DNA of 64,000 bases, taken from positions 356,915 through 420,914 of the forward strand of contig NZ_SWJE01000002.1 of NCBI RefSeq assembly GCF_005144415.1, in the 5' to 3' direction. Origin of the DNA: Trinickia terrae. GTDB lineage: Bacteria; Pseudomonadota; Gammaproteobacteria; Burkholderiales; Burkholderiaceae. Under the pieces are notes generated by a model. It saw only the letters and a list, made by a program, of their open reading frames with translations, was not told where the DNA came from and did not search any database. Below, piece by piece: positions 38,143 to 48,352 of the stretch (position 1 is its first letter; each line of letters starts with the position of its first letter). Both the position numbers and the translations under genes were made by a program.

Positions 38143-39618
38143 TCACCCAATCTCCTTTGCCTCAACCGTCGCGAGCGCCAAGGTGATCGTCAATCCAAAG
38201 CCCTGCCCGGGCGCCGTGCGGATGCGGATCTCCCCCCCGAGCCGCGCTGCGCGCTCGCGCATCCCCAGCAGGCCGAACGAATTCGGGCCCGGCCGCGCGT
38301 CGCGCGCAGCGCCGCGGCCGTTATCGGCGATGCGCACAATGCAGTACGGCTCGTCGCGCACGATCTCGAGCGTCGCTTCAGTGGCGCTCGAATGGCGCGC
38401 GATGTTCGTCAGCGCTTCCTGAACCATGCGAAACACTTCGGTCGCGCTGTCCCGGCTGAACGCGATGTCGTTCGCGTTGACGCGCTTGGTCACGCGCACG
38501 TCGTAGCGCGCCGCGAACTCGCTAACGAACCAGTCGATCGCCGGAATCAGGCCGAGATCGTCGAGCATCACAGGTCGCAGGTCCGCCGCGATCCGCCGCA
38601 CAGAGTGAACCAGCTGATCGATCAGCGCGTAAACGTTGTGCAGGATGACGTCCGACGCAGAGGTTTTCGCTCGCCTCAGCCCGTCTTCTACAAACATGAC
38701 TTCCATTTTCAGCGCGCTCAACTGCTGACCGAGATCGTCGTGCAATTCGCGCGCAATGCGAGTCTTTTCCTCTTCACGAATATGCTGAATATTCGCGGAC
38801 AGGCGTTGCAGTTCTTCGCGAGAGCTGCGCAATGCTTCGTCGGCGCGCTTGCGGTCGGTGACATCCATGATCCAGCCCACGATGCGATAGGGCTCGCCGG
38901 ACGCATTGCGCAGCGCCTGCCCGCGCGACTGAATCCAGCGGAACTCGCCCGACTTGGTGCGTACGCGATACTCGACGTTGTAGTCGCGCTTATGCTCCAT
39001 ATGCGCCTTCAGGTTCGCCGCCACCAATTCGACGTCGTCCGGGTGAATGGCGTCCTGATGCACGTGGGCCACATTGGGCATTTCATGGTCTTCATAGCCC
39101 AGGATTTCCTTGAAATGAGGCGAAAAGTACATCTCGCCCGTTTGCGGATTCCAGTCCCACAAGCCTGCGGTGGCGCCGCTCACGGCGAGTTGAAACCGTT
39201 CCTCGCTCGCCGCCAGCGCCGCTGCCACGCGGTGCCGCTCGATCGCGTAGCGAATCGCGCGGCCCAGCAGCGCCGCGTGGATTTCCTTCTTGAGCACATA
39301 GTCCTGCGCGCCTTCCTGAATCGCCAGCAAGCCGACCGACATGTCGTCGAGCCCGGTCAGCACCAGCACCGGCACGTCGGGCGCGTGCCGGTGGAAAGTC
39401 CGGAAAGTGCCGATGCCCTGTGCGTCGGGCAGGCCCAGATCGAGCAGCACGACGTCGAGGCGCGTCGCCTGCGCTTGCGCCAACGCCTGCGACAGCAGCT
39501 CGGCACGCATCAGCTGGTGCTCGATATCCACGACCTCCGAGAGCGCCTCGCTGATCAGCAAAGCGTCGGTGGCACTATCCTCGACCAGCAGAATCCGTAT
39601 GGTCCGGGGTGTGCTCAA
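38143..39618 (-). CDS. REC-PAS-histidine kinase (NarX/HisKA_3 type)
   Basis: 491 residues from a TTG at 39618 overlapping the upstream stop (TTGA). Domains: receiver with phospho-Asp about 60 (VVLLDLGLPDAQG), PAS/PAC about 140-258 (RFQLAVSGATAGLWDWNPQTG), HisKA_3 dimerisation with His293 (RIARELHDDLGQQLSALK) and a HATPase with DNGRGA and GLLGMRERA. This is a soluble kinase that takes a phosphoryl or protein input through its receiver. It is the last gene of the run CHASE3 kinase, receiver, this protein; a phosphorelay between them is the natural inference. No LuxR-type output regulator adjoins. Confidence 0.9.
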   Translation of the reverse strand: MSTPRTIRILLVEDSATDALLISEALSEVVDIEHQLMRAELLSQALAQAQATRLDVVLLDLGLPDAQGIGTFRTFHRHAPDVPVLVLTGLDDMSVGLLAIQEGAQDYVLKKEIHAALLGRAIRYAIERHRVAAALAASEERFQLAVSGATAGLWDWNPQTGEMYFSPHFKEILGYEDHEMPNVAHVHQDAIHPDDVELVAANLKAHMEHKRDYNVEYRVRTKSGEFRWIQSRGQALRNASGEPYRIVGWIMDVTDRKRADEALRSSREELQRLSANIQHIREEEKTRIARELHDDLGQQLSALKMEVMFVEDGLRRAKTSASDVILHNVYALIDQLVHSVRRIAADLRPVMLDDLGLIPAIDWFVSEFAARYDVRVTKRVNANDIAFSRDSATEVFRMVQEALTNIARHSSATEATLEIVRDEPYCIVRIADNGRGAARDARPGPNSFGLLGMRERAARLGGEIRIRTAPGQGFGLTITLALATVEAKEIG

Positions 39619-40067
39619 GACTGGTCCGGAGGCAGCGTGACGACGCCGAGCCAGAAGTCGTTGATGGTCCGCACGACTTCGACGAACTTGGCGAAATCCA
39701 CGGGCTTCGTGATGTAGCAATTGGCATGAAGGCCGTACGACCTCGCTATGTCCTCCTCCGCTTTCGAGGTCGTCAGGATGACGACCGGGATGTGCATGTA
39801 ATCGGGATCGGTCTTCAACTCCTCGAGCACCTCCCGGCCGCTCTTGCGAGGCAGATTGAGATCGAGAATGATCAGCCCGGGCCGGCGCGCCGAACCATAT
39901 TGGCCCTCGCGCCGCAGGTATTCCATCGCGGCCACGCCGTCCTCCACGACGTGAAGCGGATTGAGCACCCTGTAATGCTCCATGGCTTCGCGCGTCATCA
40001 TGACGTCAGTCGGACTGTCCTCCACGAGGAGGATATGAACCAAATTGCCGGATTCGTCGACAAGCAT
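39615..40067 (-). CDS. Single-domain response regulator (Rcp1-like)
   Basis: The 150 residues are only a receiver domain: ILLVEDSPTD acidic pocket, phospho-Asp about 69 in IILDLNLPRKSG, and Lys121 in YITKPVDF. The extended loop after the phospho-site and the PRKSGREVL sequence match Rcp1-type regulators that pair with phytochrome-like or CHASE3 kinases. There is no output domain, so it should pass phosphate on or act by protein contact. It sits between two kinase genes, 33 bases after the first. Confidence 0.92.
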   Translation of the reverse strand: MLVDESGNLVHILLVEDSPTDVMMTREAMEHYRVLNPLHVVEDGVAAMEYLRREGQYGSARRPGLIILDLNLPRKSGREVLEELKTDPDYMHIPVVILTTSKAEEDIARSYGLHANCYITKPVDFAKFVEVVRTINDFWLGVVTLPPDQS

Positions 40068-40100
40068 CGGTTGCTCCTTGAGGTGACATCGTTACCCTGG

Positions 40101-42242
40101 TTAGTCCTCGAACTCCCTGCGCAACGTAAATAGAAACGTCGTCCCTTCGTCCCGGCCTGACTCGACCCAGATCCGGCCGCCATGCTGCTCGACGATACGC
40201 TTGCACAGCGCCAGCCCGATCCCCGTGCCGGGGTATTCGCGGCGGGTATGCAGGCGCTGGAAAATCAGGAAGATTCGCTCGAAGTATTGAGGATCGATGC
40301 CGATCCCGTTGTCCTTGACCCACAGCAGCCACGCGTCCTCCTGGGAGCGGACGCCGACGTGGATTTGCACGGGACAATCCCGGCGCCGGAACTTGATGGC
40401 GTTGCCGACCAGATTTTGAAAGAGGAGCAGCAGTTGGGTCGGGATAGCCCGGACGACGGGCAGCGCATCCCGGCTCACCTGAGCGCCGGCCTCCTGGATC
40501 AAGGCACTCAAGTTCTTGAGCGCCTGATCGAGCACCAGCGCGCAATCGGTCGGCTGGCGCGCGTCTTCCGGCCGCCCCACGCGGGAATAGACGAGCAGGT
40601 CGTCAATGAGCGCTTGCATGCGCGTTGCGCCGTCCACCGCGTGCCCAATGAACTCGTCGGCCCGCGTGTCGAGCTGCCCCTGGTAGCGGCGTTGCAGAAG
40701 CTGCAGCGGCCCCGCCACCGCGCGCAGCGGCTCCTGCAGGTCATGCGAGGCGACGTAGGCGAACTGCTCGAGATCCTCGTTGGAGCGGGCCAGCTCCTCG
40801 GTCCGCTTGCGCAGGTTCAGCTCGGCGCGCTTTCTCTCCGTGATGTCGGCGATGGCGCTGAGGACAAACGGGCCCTCCGATGTCTGGATCGGATTGAGGC
40901 CGATTTCAATCGGCATCTCGGTGCCGTCGCGACGCAGGCCGTAGAGATCGCGGCCCACTCCCATCGGGCGGCTGTGCGGGTCGCGAAAGAAGGCGTCGCG
41001 ATAGCCGGGATGCCGGGGGCGGAAGCGCTCGGGCACGAGTGTCTCGATGCTCTGCCCCATCAGCTCGTCGCGCGCGTAGCCGAACATCTTTTCGGCTTGC
41101 GAGTTCACGAGCACGATGCGGCCCTCGCCGTTCACCATGATCATCGCGTTGGGCGCGGCTTCCACGGCGAGCCGGAAGCGTTCCTCGGCCCGCTCGCGCT
41201 CAGTGACGTCCTTGAACACCTGGACCGCGCCGACGAGCTTGCCCGTCGAGTCAAAGCACGGAGCGCCGCTGGCCTCCACATGGGTTTGCACACCGTCGCG
41301 GCCGATCAACAGCGTGTGGTTGACGAGACTGACGATGCGTTGCTCCTTGAGCGCGGCAAGCGCCGGATTGGCCGCCCGCTGCCGGTTCGGCCCTTGCAGG
41401 AAAGTCAGCACCTCGTCGATCGGCTGCCCCGTCGCGGCCTCGCTCGTCCACCCGGTCAGGTCCTGCGCAATGTGATTGAAAAACGTGATGCGGCCGTCGA
41501 TGTCCGTTGCCACGACGCCGTCGGCGATGGAGGCGAGCGTGACGTGAAGCAACTCTTTTTGTTCGAAGAGATTTTCGGCGGCGCTCGCCTCGGACAACAG
41601 CATGCGCCGTGTCACGAATCCGAACGAGATGCACACGAACAGCGTCAACGCACCGGACGCGAGCCCGATCGCAATCGCCTGGTTGCGCGTCTTGACGGCG
41701 GCCTCGCGCTGGAGCTCCAGTTTGCGCCGGGCGGACAGCTCCATGTCGTGCGCGAGCGAGCGCGCGCGATCCATGAAGACTTTCCCGGTGTCGTTCAGCA
41801 CGATGGCTTGCGCGGCATCGAAACCCGCCGTTTGACGGGCGGCGATGACGGCCGCCAGCTCCGCCTGCTTCTCGGTCAACAGCGAACGCAGCCCGACGAG
41901 ATTCTGTTGCTGGAACGCATCGCCCTGGAGTAGCTCCGCCAGACGTTCGAACTGCTGCCCGATGCGCGGCAGCGCCGTCGTATAGGGCTCGAGGTAGCTC
42001 GAACGGCCGGTAATGACGAACCCGCGTTGCCCTGACTCCAGGTCCTTGGCGAGCGAGAGCAATTGCTCGAGATTTGCGATGACCTCGTTGGAACGGGAAA
42101 CCTCGGCCTCGCTGTTATATAGGCGCACCGTGCCAAGCGCGCCGGCGCCCGCTGTCAGCAGCATTAAACCGGCAACGGCCCACAGGCCGAGATCGATCCA
42201 GCGCGATGCATTTTTCCCGAGCCGCTTGACGATGATGGCCAT
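40101..42242 (-). CDS. CHASE3-PAS-PAS sensor histidine kinase
   Basis: 713 residues. A membrane helix (about 15-37) starts a periplasmic CHASE3 domain (about 40-185, with LESGQRGFVITG), closed by a second helix (about 187-210). Two PAS domains follow (about 232-345 and 355-470), then HisKA with His500 (FAYVASHDLQEPLRAV) and HATPase (VKDNGIGIDPQYFERIF). It is an inner-membrane sensor of the phytochrome-kinase-like group; signal unknown. The cognate receiver gene follows directly. Confidence 0.92.
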   Translation of the reverse strand: MAIIVKRLGKNASRWIDLGLWAVAGLMLLTAGAGALGTVRLYNSEAEVSRSNEVIANLEQLLSLAKDLESGQRGFVITGRSSYLEPYTTALPRIGQQFERLAELLQGDAFQQQNLVGLRSLLTEKQAELAAVIAARQTAGFDAAQAIVLNDTGKVFMDRARSLAHDMELSARRKLELQREAAVKTRNQAIAIGLASGALTLFVCISFGFVTRRMLLSEASAAENLFEQKELLHVTLASIADGVVATDIDGRITFFNHIAQDLTGWTSEAATGQPIDEVLTFLQGPNRQRAANPALAALKEQRIVSLVNHTLLIGRDGVQTHVEASGAPCFDSTGKLVGAVQVFKDVTERERAEERFRLAVEAAPNAMIMVNGEGRIVLVNSQAEKMFGYARDELMGQSIETLVPERFRPRHPGYRDAFFRDPHSRPMGVGRDLYGLRRDGTEMPIEIGLNPIQTSEGPFVLSAIADITERKRAELNLRKRTEELARSNEDLEQFAYVASHDLQEPLRAVAGPLQLLQRRYQGQLDTRADEFIGHAVDGATRMQALIDDLLVYSRVGRPEDARQPTDCALVLDQALKNLSALIQEAGAQVSRDALPVVRAIPTQLLLLFQNLVGNAIKFRRRDCPVQIHVGVRSQEDAWLLWVKDNGIGIDPQYFERIFLIFQRLHTRREYPGTGIGLALCKRIVEQHGGRIWVESGRDEGTTFLFTLRREFED

Positions 42243-42680
42243 CTCAACTTCCCCCGAGAGCTGGCGTTACAGGCAGGCGCGCAATTTGCTGCAACGCTCA
42301 AACGACAGACCAAACCAAATTCGGATTCGAAAATTTTGCGGCTGCGGCGTCGTGATCCGGTTCCTCGAGCCAAGCGCGGATGCTTCGATTCACCGTGTCG
42401 AAACAGCGCTTGTAGAGGAAGCCAATGGCGTATCAGCGGTGCATCGCGGCACGGCCGTCGCATTGTCCGTGGGTGGTGCTTCGATGCTAGGTCGAGCCGG
42501 TGCGGGAGGGTACTGTCATTGTTGGCAGGACGTGATTGACCTTGCTCGACTGAAACAAGGTACCTTACGGATTGCCGACAAAGACCCGTTGCCACCGTTC
42601 GACCCAGGGCATGACCCAGGAGATGCGGCCATCGGCCTGTAGTATCTTGTTCGCAGGATCGCCCTACCTTGGGGAACAGC
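42243..42680. other. Divergent intergenic region between two sensor operons
   Basis: About 440 bases between the CHASE3 kinase gene (minus) and the binding-protein gene (plus). I see only short antisense-type frames and no recognisable gene, RNA or repeat. Both promoters should be here; none is clear by eye. Confidence 0.4.
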
Positions 42681-43817
42681 ATGAGGGGCTGGCTTCTGGC
42701 ATGGGCATGCGCGTGCATGCCATGGCTTGCCACGGCGCAGGGTTTGCCGACTGCCCCCGTGCCCAAGACCGCGGCCGCCGCCGCGAAGGACTACCTGGCC
42801 GACGCGAAGCGCATCGTCGACACCGCGGCGCAACCCGCCGCCCCCTGGAACGGGCCGCGCACCGGGCCGCGCGCGCAACCTGGGAAGCACCTTGCCGTCG
42901 TCGCCGAGGATTTGCGCAACGGCGGCATCGTCGGCGTCATCGACGGCGTGCTGGAGGCGGCCAAGGTCATCGGCTGGGACGTGAAGATCTTCGACGACGG
43001 CGGCGCGCCGGACCTGCAGCTGAAGATGCTTGCGACTGCGCTCGCAAGCCGCCCGGACGGGCTGATCATCGTCGGAAGCGACGCGCACACCCTGCTGCCC
43101 GGGCTGGAGCTGTTCGCCAAAGCGCGCATTCCGATCGTCGGCTGGCATGTCGCGTCCCGTGCCGGGCCGGTGCCCGGCACGCCGGTGGCGATGAACGTGT
43201 CGACCGATCCGCTCGAGGTCGCGCGCGTGACCGCGCTGGCCGCCATCGTGCAGTCCGGCGGGCATGCGAGAGCCGTCATCTTCGCCGACCCCAATTACCA
43301 CATCTCGCGGGACAAGGCGAACGAAATGGCCGCCGTCGTGCGCGCCTGCAGCGGCTGCACCTTGCTCGAAGTGCGCAATGTGCCGATCTCGCAAAGCCAG
43401 GAACTGATGCCGGGCACGACACGCGCCTTGCTCGCGCGCTATGGCAGCCGCTGGACGTATGCGCTCGCGATCAACGACATCTACTTCGACTACGCCGCCC
43501 CGGTGCTGACCCAGGCCGGCTTGCCGAACGCGGCCATGACCATGCTGTCGGCCGGCGACGGCAGCGACTCGGCCTTTCTGCGCATCCGCACAGGCACGTT
43601 CCAGACGGGCACGGTGGCCGAACCCCTGAGTCTGCACGGCTGGCAGCTGGTCGACGAGATGAACCGGCTCCTCGCCGGGGAAAGCGTCACGGGTTACGTG
43701 TTTCCGGTGCATCTCGTGACGGCGGAGAACATCGGCGCGGACGGCGGCGATCGTCTGCTCTACGATCCCGCCAACGGCTATCGCGACATCTATCGACGCA
43801 TCTGGCAACGCCCGTGA
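42681..43817 (+). CDS. Periplasmic sugar-binding-like protein (TorT-like) partnering a kinase
   Basis: A type I periplasmic-binding-fold protein of about 378 residues with a signal peptide (MRGWLLAWACACMPWLATAQG). KHLAVVAEDLRNGGIVGVIDGVLEAAKVIGWDVKIFDDGG and LASRPDGLIIVGSD are typical of sugar-binding proteins. The ATG at 42681 follows GGGGAAC and is preferred over the TTG at 42669. It overlaps the hybrid kinase gene (GTGA) and no transporter genes adjoin, so it is more likely a sensor subunit, as TorT is for TorS, than an uptake protein. Ligand unknown. Confidence 0.82.
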   Translation: MRGWLLAWACACMPWLATAQGLPTAPVPKTAAAAAKDYLADAKRIVDTAAQPAAPWNGPRTGPRAQPGKHLAVVAEDLRNGGIVGVIDGVLEAAKVIGWDVKIFDDGGAPDLQLKMLATALASRPDGLIIVGSDAHTLLPGLELFAKARIPIVGWHVASRAGPVPGTPVAMNVSTDPLEVARVTALAAIVQSGGHARAVIFADPNYHISRDKANEMAAVVRACSGCTLLEVRNVPISQSQELMPGTTRALLARYGSRWTYALAINDIYFDYAAPVLTQAGLPNAAMTMLSAGDGSDSAFLRIRTGTFQTGTVAEPLSLHGWQLVDEMNRLLAGESVTGYVFPVHLVTAENIGADGGDRLLYDPANGYRDIYRRIWQRP

Positions 43818-46663
43818 TCGTGAAACTACCGCTCCCCCAGTCGCTCACCGCGCAATTCACGCTCGTGGTTTCATGCCTGGCCGCTCTCGTCGTCGCGGTC
43901 GGGGCCACGACGATCTACTCGCTGGCCGGATCGGCACACGCGATCCGCCAGCTGGCCGATGAGCGGCTCGCGCGCCTGCAGGATGCGCAGGACCTCGCGC
44001 AGCACACGCTGATGATCGAACGCCTGGCGCTGCAGTTGTCGAGCGACGATACGGTCGGCGCCGTGCGCGAGACGCATCGGCATGTCATCGAGCAACTGGC
44101 GTCCTTCGACCGCCTCGTGGACCGCCTGGCCCCCGCGACGGCGAACGAAGACATCGGCGTCGATGCGGTGGAGATGCATCGGTCGAGCCAGCGCTTCCGC
44201 AACACGGTCAACGTCGAGGCGCAGCTGCGCGAAACCGCGCTGGGCCAGCCGGCCGCGCCGCGGCCCGGCGTGTCCGGCGTATCGCTGGCGAGCCTCGACG
44301 AGGATCTGCGCAGTCAGGCCGACGCCCTGTCGGCCGCGGCGCGCCGGCAGTCGGACTACTTCACGCGCGATTACCGTGAAGCGGTCCAGGATCTGGCCGG
44401 ACACGCAGACCGCACGCGCAAGTGGGTAGGCAGCGAAGTGGTGGTGAGCCTGCTGCTCGCCTGGCTGATCGCCCGCGTCTTTCTCGGCCGCCACGTCGTG
44501 GAGCGGCTGCGCCGGGTCAGCCACGCACTGCGGCATGGCGATGCCGGCGACGGGCAATCCGGCGACGCGCAGGCCGGCGTTCCCGTGCACGGCGGCGATG
44601 AAATTGCCGACATGGCGCGCGCGGTCGAGCAGTTCCTCGAAGACCGGCGCCAGCGCAAGCAGGCCGAGGACGCACTGAAGGAGCTCAACGCCGAGCTCGA
44701 GGCGCGCGTCGCACAGCGCACGGCTGAGCTCAGCTCGGCGCTCGCGGGCCAGGCGGCCGAGATCGTCGAACGGCAGCACGCCGAAGAGTCTGCGCGCGCG
44801 AGCGAGCACTTTCTGAACAGCATCGTCGAGAACATCCCGGACATGATCTTCGTGAAGGATGCGGCGACGCTGCACTTCGTGCGCTTCAACAAGGCGGGAG
44901 AACAGCTGCTCGGCTACCGGCGCGAGGAGCTCATCGGCAAGTCCGTCCACGAGCTGTTTCCGCAGCAGGAGGCCGCGTTCTTCGCGCTGAAGGATCGCGC
45001 CGTGCTGGAGTCGCGGCAGATGGTCGACATTCCGGAGGAGCCGGTGCACACGCGTCACGGGCCGCTTCTGGTGCACACCATGAAGATCCCGATCCTCGAT
45101 GTGCGCGGCGAGCCGCTGTTCCTGCTCGGCATCTCGCGCGACATCACGGAGCACAAGCGCGCCGAAGAGGAGTTGCAGCGCTATCGCGAGCACCTCGAAG
45201 ACATGATCCGCGAGCGCACGGCCGAACTAGCCGTCGCCAAGGAGCACGCCGACGCGGCCAACCAGGCCAAGAGCGACTTTCTTGCGCACATGAGCCACGA
45301 GCTGCGCACGCCGCTGAACGGGATCCTCGGCTACGCGCAGATCCTCAAGCGCGACAAGCGCCTCGATCGTCGCCAGGTTGACGGCATCACGGTGATCCAG
45401 CGCAGCGGCGAACACCTGCTCACGATCATCAACGACATCCTGGACATGGCCAAGATCGAGGCCGGCAAGGTGGAGCTCAATCTCTCCGACATTCCGCTCG
45501 ACCGGTTCATCTACTTCATCGCCGAGACGATGCGGGTGAGGGCAGCGGAACAGGGCCTGGCTTTCAGCTTCGAAATGGCGCCCAATCTGCCCGCGGGCGT
45601 GCGGGTCGACGAGCTGCGGCTGCGCCAGGTGCTGCTCAACCTGCTCTCCAATGCGATCAAATTCACCGAGGAGGGGAGCGTGCGTCTGCGCGTCGGTTTC
45701 CAGCCGCCGGGGCAGCTGCGCTTCGAAGTGCGTGACACCGGCATCGGCATCGACGAAGCGCGTCACGAGTCGATCTTCCGGCCTTTCGAGCAGGCGAGCG
45801 ACACGCAGCACCGGTTCGGCGGCACGGGGCTCGGCCTCGCCATCAGCCGGCAGCTCGTGCGCCTGATGGGCGGCGAGATCCGCGTCGAGAGCCGCCGCGG
45901 CGCCGGCAGCGTGTTCTCGTTCGAGCTGGACGTCCCGGTGGTGACGCCTCAGGCGGCGGTCGTCCCGCCCGAATGGGCGGTCAACGGCTACAAAGGGCCG
46001 CGCAAGACTATCCTCGTCGTCGACGACGTGGCGGAAAACCGCGCCGTGGCGGTCGATATGCTGGCCCCGCTCGGATTCGACATGGCCGAGGCCGTCGACG
46101 GACTGGAAGCGTTGGAGATGGTCGAAACTCTGCGGCCGGCGCTCGTCCTGATGGATGTCGTCATGCCCAACATGGATGGGCTCGAAGCCACGCGTCGCCT
46201 GCGCCACATGCCGGCGTTTCGCGATCTGCCCATCGTCGCCGTTTCCGCCGGAGCCTCGGGGAGCGATGTGGAAAAAAGCCTGGCAGCCGGCGCGAACGCC
46301 TTTCTGGCAAAGCCGATCGACTTCAGCGGGCTAGTGTCGCAAATCACCGTCCTACTGAATGTCGAGTGGCTCGACGAAGCACCGAAGGCACAGGCGGCTG
46401 GAGCCGGCCAGGCGGATGCGCCGGCCGTCGTCCCCTCCCCCGAGACCTTGATCGCGCCGCCGCCGGAGGAGATCAACGCGCTGCACCATCTGGCACGGCT
46501 CGGCGACATGCGTGCGATCGCGCAGCACGCCGCGCACCTGATCGAGCTCGACGAGCGCTATCGCCCGTTCGCCGACTACCTTTGCCTGCTCGCGAAGGAC
46601 TACCGCTCCAAGGCCATTCTCAGCTTCGTCGAGCAATACCTGGAGAGGAGGCAAGTCTCATGA
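43814..46663 (+). CDS. Hybrid sensor histidine kinase/response regulator (TorS-like)
   Basis: 949 residues from a GTG overlapping the previous stop. A membrane helix (about 12-33), a periplasmic helical domain (about 35-205) and a second helix (about 208-225) precede a HAMP-like segment and a PAS domain (about 330-450). HisKA with His495 ([23 protein letters not shown]) and HATPase ([26 protein letters not shown]) follow. A receiver ([31 protein letters not shown]) and a C-terminal helical tail finish it. The periplasmic part probably docks the binding protein encoded just upstream. A separate response regulator is expected next but is missing. Confidence 0.9.
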   Translation: MIVKLPLPQSLTAQFTLVVSCLAALVVAVGATTIYSLAGSAHAIRQLADERLARLQDAQDLAQHTLMIERLALQLSSDDTVGAVRETHRHVIEQLASFDRLVDRLAPATANEDIGVDAVEMHRSSQRFRNTVNVEAQLRETALGQPAAPRPGVSGVSLASLDEDLRSQADALSAAARRQSDYFTRDYREAVQDLAGHADRTRKWVGSEVVVSLLLAWLIARVFLGRHVVERLRRVSHALRHGDAGDGQSGDAQAGVPVHGGDEIADMARAVEQFLEDRRQRKQAEDALKELNAELEARVAQRTAELSSALAGQAAEIVERQHAEESARASEHFLNSIVENIPDMIFVKDAATLHFVRFNKAGEQLLGYRREELIGKSVHELFPQQEAAFFALKDRAVLESRQMVDIPEEPVHTRHGPLLVHTMKIPILDVRGEPLFLLGISRDITEHKRAEEELQRYREHLEDMIRERTAELAVAKEHADAANQAKSDFLAHMSHELRTPLNGILGYAQILKRDKRLDRRQVDGITVIQRSGEHLLTIINDILDMAKIEAGKVELNLSDIPLDRFIYFIAETMRVRAAEQGLAFSFEMAPNLPAGVRVDELRLRQVLLNLLSNAIKFTEEGSVRLRVGFQPPGQLRFEVRDTGIGIDEARHESIFRPFEQASDTQHRFGGTGLGLAISRQLVRLMGGEIRVESRRGAGSVFSFELDVPVVTPQAAVVPPEWAVNGYKGPRKTILVVDDVAENRAVAVDMLAPLGFDMAEAVDGLEALEMVETLRPALVLMDVVMPNMDGLEATRRLRHMPAFRDLPIVAVSAGASGSDVEKSLAAGANAFLAKPIDFSGLVSQITVLLNVEWLDEAPKAQAAGAGQADAPAVVPSPETLIAPPPEEINALHHLARLGDMRAIAQHAAHLIELDERYRPFADYLCLLAKDYRSKAILSFVEQYLERRQVS

Positions 46664-46887
46664 TGGGGATTTGCCGACATTCGCCGCGCGCAACCGCTTC
46701 CTATCCAAACTGGCGATTTCCCCGAACGCTTAGGCGCCTGTTTGCGCGCAAGCGCATACCTGCAATGCCCAAACTACCGCGCACTCCTCAGAGTGCTGCG
46801 AAGCCAGAATGCACTCAGCAACACGAGTGGCAACTGGATGAGAAATGTCGTCCAGCTCATCCACGGTCCATAGTGCATAAACAATAA
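46646..46887 (+). pseudogene. Orphan ribosome site and start after the hybrid kinase; downstream gene lost
   Basis: AGGAGG at 46646-46651, eight bases, then ATG at 46660 overlapping the kinase stop (ATGA): an excellent coupled start. The frame runs only 75 codons to 46887, has no protein character and is antisense to the 3' end of the membrane-protein gene at 46774. I infer that a third gene, probably the response regulator of the SBP-kinase operon, was cut away at this junction. Confidence 0.5.
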
Positions 46888-48279
46888 CTGCTTCGGAAAT
46901 TCGAGCAGCCCCTCCACATCGCCACCGGTCCACGGGCGATAGTTGATGTGCAGCCAAAACTGCGATGCGAGAACACTTAGCGTCGCGAACGCATAACCAA
47001 ACGACCGTGATGGCCTTGTCTTCTCAAGCGTTAGAGCAAGTGCGGTTACAGCGAAAGGCCACGCCCCCAATATGTAGCGCGGTTCAGTAACGAGCGCTAA
47101 GGGTACATGGAGGCACACAACCGCCATCACGCCCGGGCCCAAGCGCCTCAGTTCAGCGGCGATCTTGCTCCATAGCAAAATCATGAGCAGAAAAGCAGGC
47201 CCCCAGAACACTGATAGTGTTACCAGCGGCATGAGAAACTTTCCTTCCCCATTGAGAGGAAAGACGACCCATTCCAAGACCTGCGAAAAGCTGTTCGGAT
47301 TGGCCAGATTCCGGTTTGCAATGACCGCAACGATAAGTTTTGGAATTGCTATGCACAAAAGTGCGAAAACCAGCAACGTGACATCTACCCGAACAAGAGC
47401 TTTGGAAATACGGCGCAGTTGGCGTACGGAGCCAAGCAACACGAAGATCGCCGCGCCTGCCACGATCAGCGAGGGCAACCCCGTTACGAAGCGCCCGAGA
47501 TTTTGGACGCCCTCTGAACCCAACGCTTCAGGTGTCAAAAGGTTTCGCATTGCGACGTAGCCCGCAATGCAGACCACCAGAAAAGATGACCATGCAACGA
47601 GCAGTTTGCTCATACTCCGCCCCACAATGCGAGGCTCGCCTTCGGACGCGTCGATATCCGGAAACCGCGTTCTCAAAAAAAGCATCAGCAATGCGCCGCA
47701 TAACCCAGTGACCTGCCAGGCAAACGATCCTGCAATCGTCACCAAGAGCAACGCCACTGGCCTCTGCTTGAGATAACAGAGCAAAAGGAGCATGCCGACC
47801 AGCACCGCCGTGGTATCTGTGGATAGCGGCATATACACAACTTGTTTGGTTGCGAGGAAATTTACGAAAATCCCGACGAAACCAAGCCACCTGGCATCGA
47901 GTCGCAGCCGCAGATGATCGGATATTGCCTTCCACACTGCTGCTGCAGCCAGCAACATAGCAAGATTGTAGATGCCAAAGCCGCGTATTAAGTTTGTGTT
48001 CGAAAAATCGAAACCAAAGATCAGTAGACCAACTCGAACTATGGCCGACGGCAACAATCGTTGGGCGTAGTAGCCTGTCATGTGCCCGCTGGAGATCAGC
48101 GACGGCAGGTTTCTCACAATGTCTGCGTAAGTAACGCCATCCCAGCCAAACCCACCGGCTGTCGGAACCTTTTCACCGACGGCAAGATTGAACAGGCCAT
48201 AGACCAAGATGAGCAACATCATGAATATATGCCACTTGGCATAACGATTCTCTGAAATCTCATCAGAAAGTGCACGCAT
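46774..48279 (-). CDS. Polytopic membrane protein of the CDP-sugar operon
   Basis: About 501 residues with ten or more hydrophobic helices. An early GWDGVTYADIVRNLPSLISSG loop, following the first helix, carries acidic residues where GT-C glycosyltransferases keep theirs. The ATG at 48279 has a GGGGGG ribosome site close upstream; the frame extends to 48312. I do not recognise the exact family; a GT-C-type transferase or polymerase/ligase-like protein of the surface glycan is most likely, because GtrA- and GtrB-like genes precede it, the usual trio with a Gtr-type transferase. Confidence 0.65.
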   Translation of the reverse strand: MRALSDEISENRYAKWHIFMMLLILVYGLFNLAVGEKVPTAGGFGWDGVTYADIVRNLPSLISSGHMTGYYAQRLLPSAIVRVGLLIFGFDFSNTNLIRGFGIYNLAMLLAAAAVWKAISDHLRLRLDARWLGFVGIFVNFLATKQVVYMPLSTDTTAVLVGMLLLLCYLKQRPVALLLVTIAGSFAWQVTGLCGALLMLFLRTRFPDIDASEGEPRIVGRSMSKLLVAWSSFLVVCIAGYVAMRNLLTPEALGSEGVQNLGRFVTGLPSLIVAGAAIFVLLGSVRQLRRISKALVRVDVTLLVFALLCIAIPKLIVAVIANRNLANPNSFSQVLEWVVFPLNGEGKFLMPLVTLSVFWGPAFLLMILLWSKIAAELRRLGPGVMAVVCLHVPLALVTEPRYILGAWPFAVTALALTLEKTRPSRSFGYAFATLSVLASQFWLHINYRPWTGGDVEGLLEFPKQLLFMHYGPWMSWTTFLIQLPLVLLSAFWLRSTLRSAR

Positions 48280-48352
48280 TTGCCCCCCTAAGGGTTTAGT
48301 TTTCTGACCCAATGCGAAAGACGCGGAACCGAGCTCCGATGAGACATGTCTA

